The notes under the pieces: model-generated
The model's database searches: none
What the model saw: the letters and a program-made list of their open reading frames with translations, nothing else
Told to the model about the DNA's origin: nothing
Source of the DNA: Linnemannia hyalina
Lineage: Eukaryota; Mortierellomycota; Mortierellomycetes; Mortierellales; Mortierellaceae
Direction of reading: 5' to 3'
DNA: 64,000 nucleotides
Assembly (NCBI GenBank): GCA_019671135.1
Contig: JAHRHY010000016.1
Location: 423,501 to 487,500, forward strand
Program-made: the position numbers and the translations under genes
Shown here: positions 19,720-30,999 of the stretch, in pieces
How the letters are laid out: each line of letters opens with the position of its first letter
Position numbering within the stretch: position 1 is the first letter of the stretch

Positions 19720-22700
19720 GCACATCGACAGGTCAGATTCGTATGCTAGTCAACAACAGCCTCATCAGCAACCTCAACAGCACCAGCAGCAGAGATACCA
19801 GAACCAGCCCCAACAGCAGCAACGTCAGCAGGATCATCAGGATCAAGTGTACTCTCAGTCTGACATGAACGGATCGCGCTCGAGACTCACCCCCGCAGAT
19901 GACTCACAAACTAATCAGAGCTCGCCCTCTCGTTTGAGTATCGAGTTCAATGAGGCTACCCATGTGGCCCGTCGTAGGACGATTGGCAAGCCGGTCGGGT
20001 ATGTTGTTCCCGAGGCCGAAGTCCGTGGTACTCTGTCGATTGATGAGGTGCGTCGCCCACCAGTCAACGAGAGCTTGGATCTGGAAATGTCACGGGCCAG
20101 CCCTGTACAGATTCAACGCGCTTCGCTTCATCATGGTATCCATGGAGGTTCAACAGGAGGAGTGGATCCTGAGGATCGTCTCGCCGTCGCGTATAACCAG
20201 TCGAATGGGATCCGGCAGCAGAAGAGCTCGACGTCGATTCATGCGCAGTTCTCGCATCTCGATTTGAACCGCCAGGGATCACCGTATGCCTCAACCGCGA
20301 CTGCCAACACGAGTCAGGTCAATAGTCGTTCTACCGACTCACGCTCGCCCTTGAGGGTCCCCAACTCTGATCAAGAGTCCGAGATGGTCAACAGGAACTA
20401 TCATCAATCTTCGTCGACTTCGTCGTCCAACAACAACAACAGCAGCGAACTCAAGGATCTCAAGCAGAGGGAGCAGTGGCTGATGGCAGAGGTATCGATG
20501 GCTCGCAAAAAGATTGGCGACCGACCCCTTAGTATGGCGATCATGGCACTGGAGGATGAGCTGGAGAATTGTGAGGTCGACAGTGAGAAATATCGCATCA
20601 TGCAGGCGCTCTTGAATGTCAAGGCTGAGCTGGAGAGGTCCAAGACCACTATTGCAACCCAGGCGCAGATCGCATCCAACAAGGTCCGTGAGGCCGAGCG
20701 TGTCCGTACCTCGGCTCTGCAGGAGGCTGCCTACCTCAAGGCCAAGGTCAGTGCATTGGAGTCTGGAGAGGTTTCGGCTTTGGTCTCGACAGAGACTGCG
20801 AGGGCGACGGATCTGGAAAAGAGGCTGACGAGCGCCCTGGTTCAGCTGGACAGGTACGAGGCTCAGTTTGTGCAGTACGAGACGATCTTGGAGCACGAGA
20901 AGCATTCGAGGGAGGCGGCGGAGGATCGTGAACGCGAGGCGTCTTCGAGAGCCGATGATGCCCAGATCGCTCACACCCGCGCCTTGTCGGAGTTGACCAA
21001 CCTCCATGAACGTGCCTCCGTTGCTGAAGCCTCCCTCCGTGAGACCGTTGCCAAGAGCGCCACCAGCGAAGCAGGGCTTTCAAGCTACCAACAACAGTCC
21101 GCGGCCTTGTTCTCGCAGATCTCGACCCTCAAGACCACAGTCGAACATCAGAAAAAGTCGTTGGACAAGGTCAAGATGGCGTACTCTGTTGCCAACGAGC
21201 GTGCTGAGCATGCTGACAACATGTGGAACCAGTCGCGTAGGGATATGGACGAGACCCAGTTGGAGATGGCCAGTGTGCGTGCGGATATGGATCGTGCTCA
21301 GCGGGAGTCGGAACATTGGAGGTCCAAGGCCAGCGAGACAGAGCTGTTGTGGCAAAAGGCCAAGAAGGAGAACGAGACCATGCGAACCTTGCTAGAGGAG
21401 GACATGAATGCCGCCTACAGCCCTACGAGCAAGGACAGGAAGCACGACTCGATCATGGCTATTACTTCGGCCTCCCGACTCGCAGAATTGGAACATGAGC
21501 TGACAACTCTTCGTGGCTTGCTCAAGGAGTCGCAGGATGCACTTACTGTTGCCAACAGGGATTTGGGAGACACTATGTTACGTCTTTCGCAGCTTGAGCA
21601 GACATCGATGACTGCCAGAGCCGAGGCTGCGACTGCCCAGCGACAGTTGACCGAGCACCGTGGCAAGGTCACGATATTGCAGGCACAGTTGATCCGGAAG
21701 GAGGAGGCGATCGAAGAGATGGTGAAGGAGCAGGAGAACAATGAGGCTCAGCTGGGATTGCTCCGTGGAGTCATGATGGATAACGGTATGCAGGCGGACG
21801 ATTTTATTCTGGAGGCCTTAAGCAAGGGTAGCGCGTCTTCTACTGATGGCAGGTCTTCGGCGGCTGGAGGTGCTGTTTTGCCATTGAAGCAAAAGGTCCA
21901 GGAGGCCGAGAAGCGTGCGGTGGAGGCGGACAAGCAGGTCGAAGAGTTGACAAAGTTGAAGGTCGGACTGGAAGGGCGTATTCAGCAGTTGGAGGCCGAT
22001 TACCAGACTGCCATGCACTATGTCCAGGGCACCGAGACCAAGCTCCAACGTCTCCGTGATGAGGCCCAGGCTGCCAAGGAAGAAAAGGATGCTCTCCGTG
22101 CCAGCTTGAAGGATCTTGAGGCCAAGCATGCCCAGTGCGCGTCTGGCGCTGGTTCTGGTTCTGGAACAGAGTTGACTGCAGAGTTGGAGGGGGAGGTTGC
22201 GGATCTTCATCGCCAATTGCACATTTCCCATGAGCGCTCGGTTGAGTTGGAAAAGCAGATCAAGGCACTTTCGAACCAGACCGGATCGTACTCGCAGGGT
22301 CAGTTGGAGGCTGTGGAGCGATCGTTGGCCGAGACCAAGAAGCAGTTGGATCTGAGTCAGGAGGAGTTGCAGCAGGCGCATGAGCTGAACAAGGTTACGG
22401 GTCAGGAACTGGAAGATGCCTTGGATGCCTTGAAGAAGAATAAGTCTTCTCCCAATAGCAGTGCGGGATTGGAGGCGTCGATGGAAAATGCACAGAGGAC
22501 GATTTCGAGTCTGCAGAGGACGAACAAGGATCTGGAGGAGCAGTTGCAGGCGTCGGAGAACAAGATCTCGTTGCTGTTGGATAACTTTCAGTCGGCTCCC
22601 GAGTCTGTACGGAACAGCGTTGCTTCTTTGAGCGCTTTGATGGGTGTCCATGGTGGGTCTGGGGGTGGAGATGACTATATGCGGTTCATGGAGAGTAGTG

Positions 22701-23065
22701 GACATGGACATGGGCACGGACATGGGTACGGACATGGTGGGCAACAGCAAGGACATGGACAGTATCGTACGATGACGAACAACAACTCATCTTCGTATGC
22801 GACATCGCCGCCCTTGTCCGGAATGAGCTCACGGTCACATATGACGAGTCCATCGTCGACGTCGGGAGAGTCGATGCGGTCACCGACTTCTTCGTCGTTC
22901 CAGAGCAGGATGAACGGACGGAATAATGGTGCTGGAGGAACTGCTGCTGGTGGCGGTCCTTCGAGGTTAGAGGCGGGGTCTGCGATGAGCAACTCGCAAA
23001 AGTTGGATGAGTACGAGAAGATGATTGATGAAATGACCAACGCCCGGCGCCAGTACGACGAGTGA
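17266..23065 (+). CDS. Tea1-like Kelch-repeat/coiled-coil polarity protein
   Basis: Seven exons: 17266-17728, 17915-18007, 18250-18465, 18700-18802, 18916-19127, 19228-19380 and 19494-23065; all introns are GT-AG and phases agree, giving 1603 residues. Residues 1-110 are Asn/Ser/Gln-rich. Residues ~115-415 hold six Kelch blades, each with a GG-type strand (IYIFGGVV, YIMYFGGKD, VYIFGGADDKYYYND, MYIYGGM, RIYIFGGQLD). A poly-Gln run follows (~477-487). Residues ~730-1450 form a long coiled coil with dense heptads (LAELEHELTTLRGLLKESQD). The end is Gly/His/Ser-rich (repeated GHGHGHG). This order matches fission-yeast Tea1 and Aspergillus TeaA, cell-end markers delivered by microtubules that recruit formin-based polarity complexes at hyphal tips. 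No prenyl motif is at the C-terminus. Yeast Kel1/2 is the alternative homolog name. Confidence 0.88.
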
Positions 23066-23144
23066 GGCGGGTAGAAAGGGCGTGTTGTTTCTTAGATCAC
23101 CCCACCCCCTTTAGCACATTTTAGAGCAAACCCTATTATATTAC

Positions 23145-23335
23145 TTGCAAATGCTATTGTTTGATGTTGCCCTTTGGTGTTGTCCTTTGACATTATTCTT
23201 TGGTCTTCTTTCTTGATGTTGTTCCTTGGCGTTATCCTTTGATGTTGTCCTTTGGTGCTGCCTCTTGAATGCCGAGCCATTGGTGTTATCCGTTGATAAT
23301 ACACCGTTTGATTTTATACTAAGATGGTGCACACT
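23145..23335 (+). repeat. Imperfect short repeat, GTTGTCCTTTGGT-type
   Basis: About a dozen diverged copies of a ~12-14 base unit (GTTGTCCTTTGGT, GTTATCCTTTGAT, GTTGTTCCTTGGC) follow one another just 3' of the Kelch gene. They create a false repetitive minus-strand frame. Likely 3'-flank satellite-like sequence. Confidence 0.65.
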
Positions 23336-23519
23336 TAGGCTACACACTATTTTCCGATCGGTAGATACGAAATGGCTCGCCATGCAAGACTCTAGGGATT
23401 TACAGTAGGTCTGAAATGATCATGAAGACAAGGGGGCAAGCACATAGGACTAAACTTACACTACAAGAGAACAAAGCATCGACAACGCGACCTTGAAGGA
23501 AAGCATTGATTGGATGAGA

Positions 23520-23542
23520 CGAGAGAGAGAGAGAGAGAGAGG
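23520..23542 (+). repeat. GA microsatellite
   Basis: A (GA)n tract of about ten units in the spacer before the COQ8 gene; the rest of 23336-23834 shows no gene. Confidence 0.8.
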
Positions 23543-23834
23543 GAGACACGGTTGATATTTCATGCGGTGTTGATGGACGTAACGGAATGCCCGATCTGAT
23601 CCGTTCCTGGAAACAGTCACTTTTTGTTTTTCACAGGGGCATTTCGTCAAGAAAGGACAAAACCAACATATTTAAACTCTCTCACGCCCCCACCTGTCGC
23701 GACATTCACATACCCCCTGGAAGCCCAGCAGCACGGGAATCTCGGAACACCACACAAGGAATCAGCTCCCTCTCTTCGCATATACCTAGCAGCACATTTA
23801 CATTACCAACTACAAAACCAAGACAACAAGGAAA

Positions 23835-26613
23835 ATGTCAGCACGTCGATTCGCAGATGTGCAAGCCCTCGCGACCATTGGAGCCAATGTCTCGAGAAAG
23901 TTTATGGGTCTCGAGATTCAGAACTTGAAATCCTATGCTGCCACCTCGAGCCTCCTCAAGAAGTCTTCTACTCCCACCACCACCACTACCGCCTCTTCAT
24001 CATCAGCAGGAGAACCGACGAAGGCTACTTCTGCAGTACAAGGAGCAACGACGAAGACAGGGACAGGAAGGACGTACCAGCCCCCCACGACGTCGTGGAT
24101 TGATCAGTTGTTTACCTCGCCTACACCCATCAAGGCTGCAGCACCGGTGGTGAGCAGCAGCAGGAGCGTACAGGGACCGGCGTCGATCGAGCAGCCATCA
24201 TTGCTGGACCCCGAGTTCTTGGCGACCCCTGCGGCGCATGGGTATAACCGCCGCCCCACCGTCACTACTACCATCCCCCCTCCCCCTCCTTCATCAACAT
24301 CAGCATCACTACCAGGATCGGGATACACGCCCACACCATCATCAACAGTACCGACACCCTCAGGAGCAGCAGGGAAGAAGGAAATCCCCATAAACAAAGA
24401 TGCGCTGGAGACACTGTTGAGGGAGTCTAGGTGGTTGGACTCGATGGCTGCGGAGGATACTACGGGGTTGAATTGGGGCACTGCAGATTTGGAACGGGAG
24501 TGGGTGAAGAAGGAGAGGTTGGGGCCTGGGATGGTTGTTTATGAGTCTTTGAATGGGATTCGGGAGGATGGCGAGAGTTTGGAGGATGATGATGAGGGAA
24601 CAGGAGCAAGCCAGACAGTGGTTGAAGATGTTTCTTATATGACTTCTGGATCGGGATCAGGAGCTTCTTTTGCGGAACCTGTGGCTCCCACGGCGACGGC
24701 AGCGGGGGCTGCTGTGCCTGAGAAACGTGTTGTAGAACCTGTTGTCAAGGCGACTGCTACTGCCACTGCTCCTGCTTCTGCTGCGGCTGAAGTAGACCCG
24801 GCGACACAGTTCATGGAGGAGGAGATCCGGGCTGAGCAGGTCAAGAAGAACCTGACTGCTGCTGCCATGCCCACCTCTCGTGTCAGCCGTCTCTTGCACT
24901 ATGGAGGTACGAACTTTTTAACGCTGTTGGACATTTCTGGAGCAAAAAAAATGGTTCTTGTCGTTGTAGGGCTTTGGAGAAAACAGAACTGGGACGATCG
25001 GGACCCAATGTTGCTTGTCAAGTTTACATTTATTTACGACGATGTTTTCTTACGCTCTCATTCGAAATATAGGACTGGCGGCGTCACTGGGAGTAGGAGC
25101 GTTCACGGAAACGGTTAGGAGGTCGGTGGGGAGGGGCACTACGAATACCGAGTCACCGGTGTTCTTGACGCCGGCGAATATGGATCGGTTAGTCAGTAAG
25201 CTCACCCGGATGCGTGGTGCTGCTCTCAAGCTTGGCCAGATGTTGAGTATTCAAGGTACTGTTTTGTCGTTGTTGTTTTTCCGCTCAATGTGAGTGAGGG
25301 TTTGTTTTGAAGATGTGCACTGACTGACTTGGAATGGATGGTTGTTTTTTGGGGATGATAGACAACAAGATGCTACCAACAGAGTTAGAGGAGGTGTTGT
25401 TGCGGGTGCAGAATAGTGCCAACTTTATGCCCGAGAAACAGATGCGGGTAACGTCATTTTGTCTCTTTGCCGCTCAACCTTGTGATGCCGCATTGATGTA
25501 CGCGGGAAGAACTAGTAAAGAAAGATCTACTAACATGTGCTTTATTTAAATTGACGTGACTAGAAAGTGATGAGTCAGACGATGGGGTCAAACTGGGAGA
25601 GCGAATTTTCAGAGTTCGGCATGACACCAATTGCAGCTGCGTCGATTGGCCAGGTGCATAAGGCGATTCATCGTGCCACTGGCATGCCCGTTGCCGTCAA
25701 AGTGCAGTACCCTGGAGTAGCCGCCTCGATCGACTCTGACCTTGCCAACATTAAGACCCTGGTTTTGATGTCGAGCCTCCTCCCACGTGGGATGTATCTT
25801 GATAATACGATCAAGGTTGCGCAGCGCGAGTTGGGATGGGAGACGGATTATTTACGAGAGGCGGATTGCATTGAGGAGTTTGGGAAGCTGTTGAAGGATG
25901 ATCCGGACTTTGCAGTTCCCAGACTTGTTAGGGAGGCGTCCGGGCCCATGGTGTTGACGATGGAGTGGATGCAGGGCGAGACGATGATGAAGGCCATGCA
26001 GACGCGAGATCAGGCTGCCAGGGACCGGATCGGAACTGCAGTCATGAGTCTCTGTCTGAGAGAACTGTTTGATTTCCAGTACATGCAGACGGATCCCAAC
26101 TGGACGAATTTCTTGTATAACCCCGTGTCGACCAAGCTGGAGTTGTTGGATTTTGGAGCAACGAGGGGTTTCGAACAGAGGTTTACGAGTCTGTATTTGA
26201 AGACTATCCTTGCAGGCGCGGCGGGGGATCGGGAGGGGTGTTTGAAGTATTCGAGAGAGCTGGGGTTCTTAACGGGGGATGAGACGCCCGTGATGGAAAA
26301 TGCGCATATTGAGTCATTGTTGACGCTCTCGGAGCCTTTCCAGGAGAGCTCCCCGGATTTGTATGATTTCAAGTACCAGACGATTACGCAGAGGGTCAAG
26401 GACCAGATCCCGACGATGTTGAGATATAGGTTAACGCCGCCGCCGGATGAGACGTATTCGATGCATAGGAAGATGGCGGGGGCGTTTTTGTTGTGTAGTA
26501 AGTTGGGAGCACGGGTTGAGTGTAAGAAGATGTTTAGGGAGATTACGGGGCGGTATAGGGAGGATACTGTTGATGGGCGGAGAGGGGCTGATCAAGGGAG
26601 GGGGAGGTTTTGA
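23835..26613 (+). CDS. COQ8: Mitochondrial ABC1/COQ8 atypical kinase
   Basis: Exons 23835-24906, 25073-25255, 25362-25447 and 25564-26613; phases agree, 796 residues. Coq8 is an atypical protein-kinase-like ATPase in the mitochondrial inner membrane that supports the coenzyme Q synthesis complex. Visible family marks are the KxGQ element ([11 protein letters not shown], ~409-418), the A-rich loop replacing the P-loop ([13 protein letters not shown], ~469-480) and the VAVKVQYPG lysine strand (~490-498). The metal/catalytic segment DPNWTNFLY (~624-632) and [10 protein letters not shown] (~641-650) follow. The first ~330 residues are unusually long and Thr/Ser/Pro/Ala-rich, with a basic start ([19 protein letters not shown]) that could be a mitochondrial presequence. 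The C-terminal ~20 residues are Gly/Arg-rich. Length exceeds yeast Coq8 (~500) because of this N-terminal region. Confidence 0.92.
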
Positions 26614-27208
26614 GTTGGGTGCCCTCGAGAAAAGGGGAGGGGATAGAGTTTTAATAGACGCGTTGTTTTATTATTTTTTCATCTGTACGTTGTTGTGTGA
26701 TGAATAGTTGGCGCTCGAGGGTCCTGAGCTTTGTGAAGGCGAAAATCTATTCTGACGGAAGATGTCGTTCATCCATTGCGCTGTCTACGACCTTTTGATT
26801 GCCTCTCTCTCTCCTCAGGTTAGGTGTCTCGAATGTCACGATGTGTCATTCTCTTTTGGAGGTTGCTGTTTGTGTGGATTGAGAAACAAAGAGTGCTTGT
26901 GCCTCTCCTTTAGCCCCGCTCCTTCCTTCCTGTCCTGCCGACTGGAGCCCGAGCACATTGGAAATGGTCTACGTGATCACGATCCGTCCACAGCGTGAAC
27001 GAGTGAGAGAACGGGCGGCGATAAACAGACTGGACTAGCCTTCTTGTCTTTTTTTCGCGGCCATCCCTTGTCCCCCATCACTTTGCGCGGGGCGGGCGGG
27101 GATCGAAATCTTTGCTATTAACAGTGGACGGCCTTTTGAAGGGAGATGGTGCGCCTTATCGGAATCAAGAAAGAACGAGAGAGATAAAGGACATGGAGGG
27201 TGTTGAGG

Positions 27209-27260
<52 letters not shown>

Positions 27261-27497
27261 AAGGGATGGTCGGGCTGACTGCCTGTCCATGTTGGAAAAA
27301 GATTTCGAGTCATAATCATTCGATGACCGTGGGAACGGGTCACATCTCGGGAGTGGCTCATGCCTGCGAGAGATAAATAGAGAGCGCCGCACTCCCCAAC
27401 ATCGTTTCCCTTTCTTTGCTTGTATCCACACCTGCACCTTCTCACTTCTACCTTGACTCTCCCCTTTCTTCTCCACCCATCCATCAACGAAACAACC
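26614..27497. other. Intergenic and THI5 promoter region with GA repeat
   Basis: 27207-27265 is an imperfect (GA)n tract. A TATA-like AGATAAATAGAGAG lies at about 27369-27382, about 120 bases before the THI5 start codon. I searched this 5' region for TPP-aptamer marks (CTGAGA, TAATGCC) and found none. Frames on the minus strand across the GA tract are poly-Ser/Leu artefacts. Confidence 0.6.
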
Positions 27498-28667
27498 ATG
27501 TCGACCGACAAGATTACCTGCCTTCTGAACTGGCACGCCACGCCCTACCATCTGCCCCTCTTCCTCGCCGAGAAGCTCAACTACTTTACGGAGGAGGGCA
27601 TTAAGGTTGCGATCCTCGAGCCCAACAACCCCTCGGACGTGACCGAGATCATTGGTTCCGGCAAGGTCGACCTCGGCTGCAAGGCCATGATCCACACCAT
27701 CGCCGGCAAGGCCCGTGGGTTCCCCATCAAGGCTATCGGCACCTTCCTTGACGAGCCCTTCACCGGCGTCGTCTACCTCGAGTCCCAGAGCGGTATTACC
27801 ACTGATTTCCAGAGCTTGAAGGGTAAGCGTATCGGATACGTCGGCGAGTTTGGAAAGATCCAGCTCGATGAGCTGACCAAGTACTATGGCATGGTCCCTG
27901 CTGACTACACTGCTGTCCGTGTCGGCATGAACGTCACCGGTGCGATCATCCGTGGCGAGATTGATGCCGGTATTGGTCTTGAGAATGTCCAGATGGTTGA
28001 GCTGGAGGAGTGGTCTGTCCTTCAGGGTCGTTCTCGTGATGATGTCAAGATGCTCCGTATTGATGAGCTTGCTGAACTGGGATGCTGCTGTTTCTGCTCG
28101 GTAAGTTTTTTTGTTTGTTTGTTTTGCTTTGTTATTTCTTTGGCCAACCACACAACCTCACTCAGAAAAGCGTATCATTGCATTAACACCTATTGAACCT
28201 TAACCTTTTCCTTGGGCCCATCTTATCCCTTTCAGATCCTGTTCATCGGCAATGAAACCTTTATCAACAACAACCCCGAAAAGGTCGCGTCCTTCATGAA
28301 GGCTATCAAGCGCGGTGCAGACTACATGTTTGCCAACCCTGCCGCCGCCTACGAGCTCTTTGTCGAGATGAAGCCCCACATGGACTCTGTTGTCAACCGC
28401 AAGATCTACCAACGCTCCTTCCGCTACATGTCGCGCGACCTCAAGAACGTCCAGCGTGACTGGGACAAGGTCACCCGGTACTGCAAGCGACTCGAGATTG
28501 TCGACGACTCGTTTGTCCAGAACATGACCAACGAGTTCTTGACCTGGCCTATGCAGCCCGATACCCCCTCGGGGTTCATCCACCCAACCATCGATACTGG
28601 CGTGCTGGCCAAGTGTGGTGGCTGCGACCGCGGCGCGGACTTGCGTGTTGCTGCTGTTGAGGCGTAA
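27498..28667 (+). CDS. THI5: THI5/NMT1 HMP-phosphate synthase (thiamine pyrimidine)
   Basis: Exons 27498-28100 and 28236-28667, 344 residues (yeast Thi5 340). It makes 4-amino-5-hydroxymethyl-2-methylpyrimidine phosphate from pyridoxal phosphate and a histidine of its own polypeptide, a single-turnover reaction needing iron. The start [20 protein letters not shown] is typical. The PLP lysine and donor histidine lie in GCKAMIHT (~61-68), and [17 protein letters not shown] follows. The cysteine motif CCCFC is at ~196-200, immediately before the intron (donor GTAAGT two codons later). The C-terminus contains [15 protein letters not shown] and ends with a Cys-rich [11 protein letters not shown]. 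No targeting signal is seen, so it is cytosolic. A TPP riboswitch aptamer lies 190 nt downstream of the stop and before the first poly(A) signal, so expression is probably under thiamine control through the 3' region. Confidence 0.96.
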
Positions 28668-28856
28668 AGAAGGGGGACAGAATCAAACCCTGAGTGTAAC
28701 CTTTTGTTTTTTTGCGATTGGCAAAAATGAACTCTGCGCTGTATTGTGGTATTATGGACCAATTTTCTAACCCTGGCCTTTCCTCCTTTTTCCCAACCGT
28801 TTGCTCGGTGGGGTCTGGTATCGGGCAATTCTTCACTAATAGAGACGACAAGGTTT

Positions 28857-28975
28857 GGTCGATGCTAGAGGTGCTTTTGGGTGGTTGTGCCGATCAAAAG
28901 GCATGGTCCCCCATATGGCTGAGAAATACTCTTATCACCTGATCAGGGTAATGCCTGCGAAGGGAAGCGTCGACC
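28857..28975 (+). promoter_or_regulatory. TPP riboswitch aptamer 3' of THI5
   Basis: All conserved elements of the thi-box are present in order. P1 is a 9-bp helix (GGTCGATGC 28857-28865 with GCGTCGACC 28967-28975). P2 is AGAGGT 28867-28872 with ACTCT 28928-28932. A variable P3 arm contains a perfect CTTTTG/CAAAAG hairpin (28874-28879/28895-28900). The pyrimidine-sensing loop GCTGAGA is at 28918-28924. The pyrophosphate-sensing half carries CACCTGATC then GGTAATGCCTGCGAAGGGAA. P4 is CAGG/CCTG, where bacterial thiM has CTGG/CCAG, a compensatory change supporting a real fold. It is on the THI5 strand, 190 nt after its stop and 80 nt before AATAAA. Known fungal TPP aptamers usually lie in 5' introns; the 3' location resembles plant THIC. 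Confidence 0.93.
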
Positions 28976-29055
28976 TCGTTCCAAAGATGTCCTTACTACC
29001 GAATCACACATTATATTTTGTTGTTTCTTTTTATCTCGTTGTCTCCATCCTTGAC

Positions 29056-29061
29056 AATAAA
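29056..29061 (+). terminator. Poly(A) signal AATAAA after THI5 and riboswitch
   Basis: AATAAA within GACAATAAATAAC, the first canonical poly(A) hexamer after the THI5 stop. It places the aptamer inside the predicted 3' UTR. Cleavage site not determinable from sequence. Confidence 0.5.
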
Positions 29062-29138
29062 TAACTATTTGCTCATGAGAGGCACCCTCCACTTTCTCTT
29101 GTTTTTGGTTTTGATTCTGTGAACGTGGAGTTATCAAC

Positions 29139-29233
29139 ATGTCGTTCACTGAACGACATTAGAGGTCTGGCGGACTCTCGGGCGAGTGGATGATTTCCCG
29201 ACAGAGCTCGGGTTATCGTTGACTGACCCGAGC
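29139..29233. other. Perfect palindrome and hairpin
   Basis: 29139-29159 is a palindrome with 10-bp arms around one C (ATGTCGTTCA and its complement). 29206-29233 has 8-bp arms GCTCGGGT/ACCCGAGC with a 12-nt loop. Both lie 80-180 bases after the THI5 poly(A) signal. They may be factor-binding sites for the gene at 29481, or have no role. Confidence 0.5.
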
Positions 29234-29480
29234 GCCAAATGAAAGGGTAATAGGAGCAGAGCAAGAGTGTATGAACAAGGAACAGAGAGATAGTAGTGGG
29301 GACGAGAGGAAAGGCTAGAAACGGACACAATCGGACCTCCCCTGTAGGATAATCCCCAATAGGATATTCCTCTCCTTTCGCATACTTTTTTTTAAAAAAT
29401 AAGGTTCCAGGCTCGCATATAGGATATATACTATTCAAATTTATGAGGGCTTAAAAAATGTAGTGAGGGAGGGTTGAACC

Positions 29481-29903
29481 ATGGCATCTAGAATACCCGT
29501 GTGCTTTTGTGTCAAGTCGCCCTTCATAAACCTGGCACATAGTCGTTTTTCGTTGGTAGTTCCCACCGTCGAAAAAGACAAGATTATCCAATCCGTCATT
29601 AAGCACCCCTTCTTTGCGACGCTGGGTATCTCGCAGGACTACTTGCGACTTAATACGATCCAAGCATTTGCAGGCCAATCAAAAGGACTGAACCCGGCCC
29701 TTGAGTCAGCCTACGAAACAATCAGAGTCCAGTCCAAGGAGAGGCTGCTAAACGCGCTCGTTAAAAAGAACGATCCCATGACAATCTTCAATGACTTTGC
29801 CAAGAAACTCACTACCTATCTCATCAACACCATTCAAACAACGGCGAATACGACCGAAGTGGGATTGGAGAGCTTTCTCAGGACTCTCATCACAAACCTC
29901 TGA
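29481..29903 (+). CDS. Hypothetical helical protein, possibly partial
   Basis: 140 residues from ATG 29481. The first ~30 residues look unlike the rest and could be intronic or leader; a possible acceptor (CACATAG) lies near 29541. The remaining part reads as amphipathic helices (EKDKIIQSVIKHPFFATLGI, AYETIRVQSKERLLNALVKK). I do not recognise a family. It could be the last exon of a gene whose upstream part is lost. A TPP aptamer lies about 500 bases upstream on the same strand, but a poly(A) signal intervenes. Confidence 0.35.
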   Translation: MASRIPVCFCVKSPFINLAHSRFSLVVPTVEKDKIIQSVIKHPFFATLGISQDYLRLNTIQAFAGQSKGLNPALESAYETIRVQSKERLLNALVKKNDPMTIFNDFAKKLTTYLINTIQTTANTTEVGLESFLRTLITNL

Positions 29904-30999
29904 CACCAACACTGCTCCTCCCCCTCCCCCCTTCAAATCGACTATCAATATAACTCTACATAGCCACCCAAACATATCTTAGCCATCCTAAACGTCACGT
30001 TGTATGTAGTGATTTTCCGCAATATATAAGTTAAGCACCCAAACTTCCTCGCCTCCGGCTTGACAAATCTGACAGTTTTGTGATCTTAAGAAGGAGGCAA
30101 TTGTGAGTGCAATGAAGAGAATTTTTTTTGATGCTGAGGGTGATAGCAAAAGGTATTAGCTATGTGAAAAAAAAAAAACATTATTGAGTTGCCAGGTGAT
30201 AGATAAACGAAAAAAACGAGTCGGTCTCGGGTCTCTGGCTAGCTCACGTAATCTCTTAGTAAGCGTGTGATAGGAAGGGCCAACATTGAAGGATCAAAAG
30301 GCATCGTCCCTATGAACGCCTGACTGACGCAAGCCAGTTGGCCCTGTTCCCTGTTGATAAGTGACAGCTGGCAAAGCAAAAGGTGATAAAATTTCAGTCG
30401 GTAAAGCAGTAAAACTGAAGGGTGACAGTTGGCGAAACAAAAAACAGCAAAGTGATAGATGGCAAAAACAAAGGGACAGATAGACAATGGTACAGCACCT
30501 TTAGTATCGGTAGCAAGATAACGTCGAAAATCTCCTCAGTTCCCTTGTAATTTTCTTTGTGCAACCGACCATAATCATTTGTTGATGTGTTATTCTGTTA
30601 AAGGTCAGGGAGAACTCTTCAAAAGGAAAAGCAAAACAAACGAAAAGGCGAAGAAAAAACAGCACTTCGCGAAGAAGCGATCAATACCACACCAAGGTCA
30701 TCTACAATGTAAATGAGAGAGGACTGTGTGTGCGTGAGAGAGAAAGGAAGCACATGCTACTGCGCTTTCGTCTCTTACCTTGCTCTCGACTATGGCGTGG
30801 GCGTCTGTTCCTGCAATTGGTTCTCGGCAAACAAGATGTCAGCCTCAGCAAGGTACATCGGGTGAGACCCCAACAGGGTATTTACCTAAGAGCTCAGCGA
30901 ACATGATGTTCAAGATAGAGGTCGCTATTAGTTGCCTAAGGACGAACGCGACTTTATGAGCATGTACTGCTGCAACGAGGATCTCAGAGGTATCTCAGG
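29904..30999. other. Intergenic, no gene seen
   Basis: Contains A-runs and a loosely repeated phrase around 30363-30475 (GTGATAGATGGCAAA, GTGACAGTTGGCGAAACAAA, GTGACAGCTGGCAAAGCAAA, AAAATTTCAGTCGGTAAAGC). That is three or four diverged ~45-bp units. No open gene. Confidence 0.5.

Noticed and set aside
21818..22756. 312-codon minus-strand frame
   Set aside because: Lies antisense inside the coiled-coil exon of the Kelch gene; its Leu/Gln composition mirrors the heptads on the other strand.
27300..27497. TPP riboswitch in the 5' leader or upstream of THI5
   Set aside because: Looked for CTGAGA and TAATGCC elements as in other fungi; none found. The aptamer is 3' of the gene.
27165..28151. 328-codon minus-strand frame
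   Set aside because: Antisense to THI5 exon 1 and running through the GA microsatellite; shadow of strongly biased codon use.
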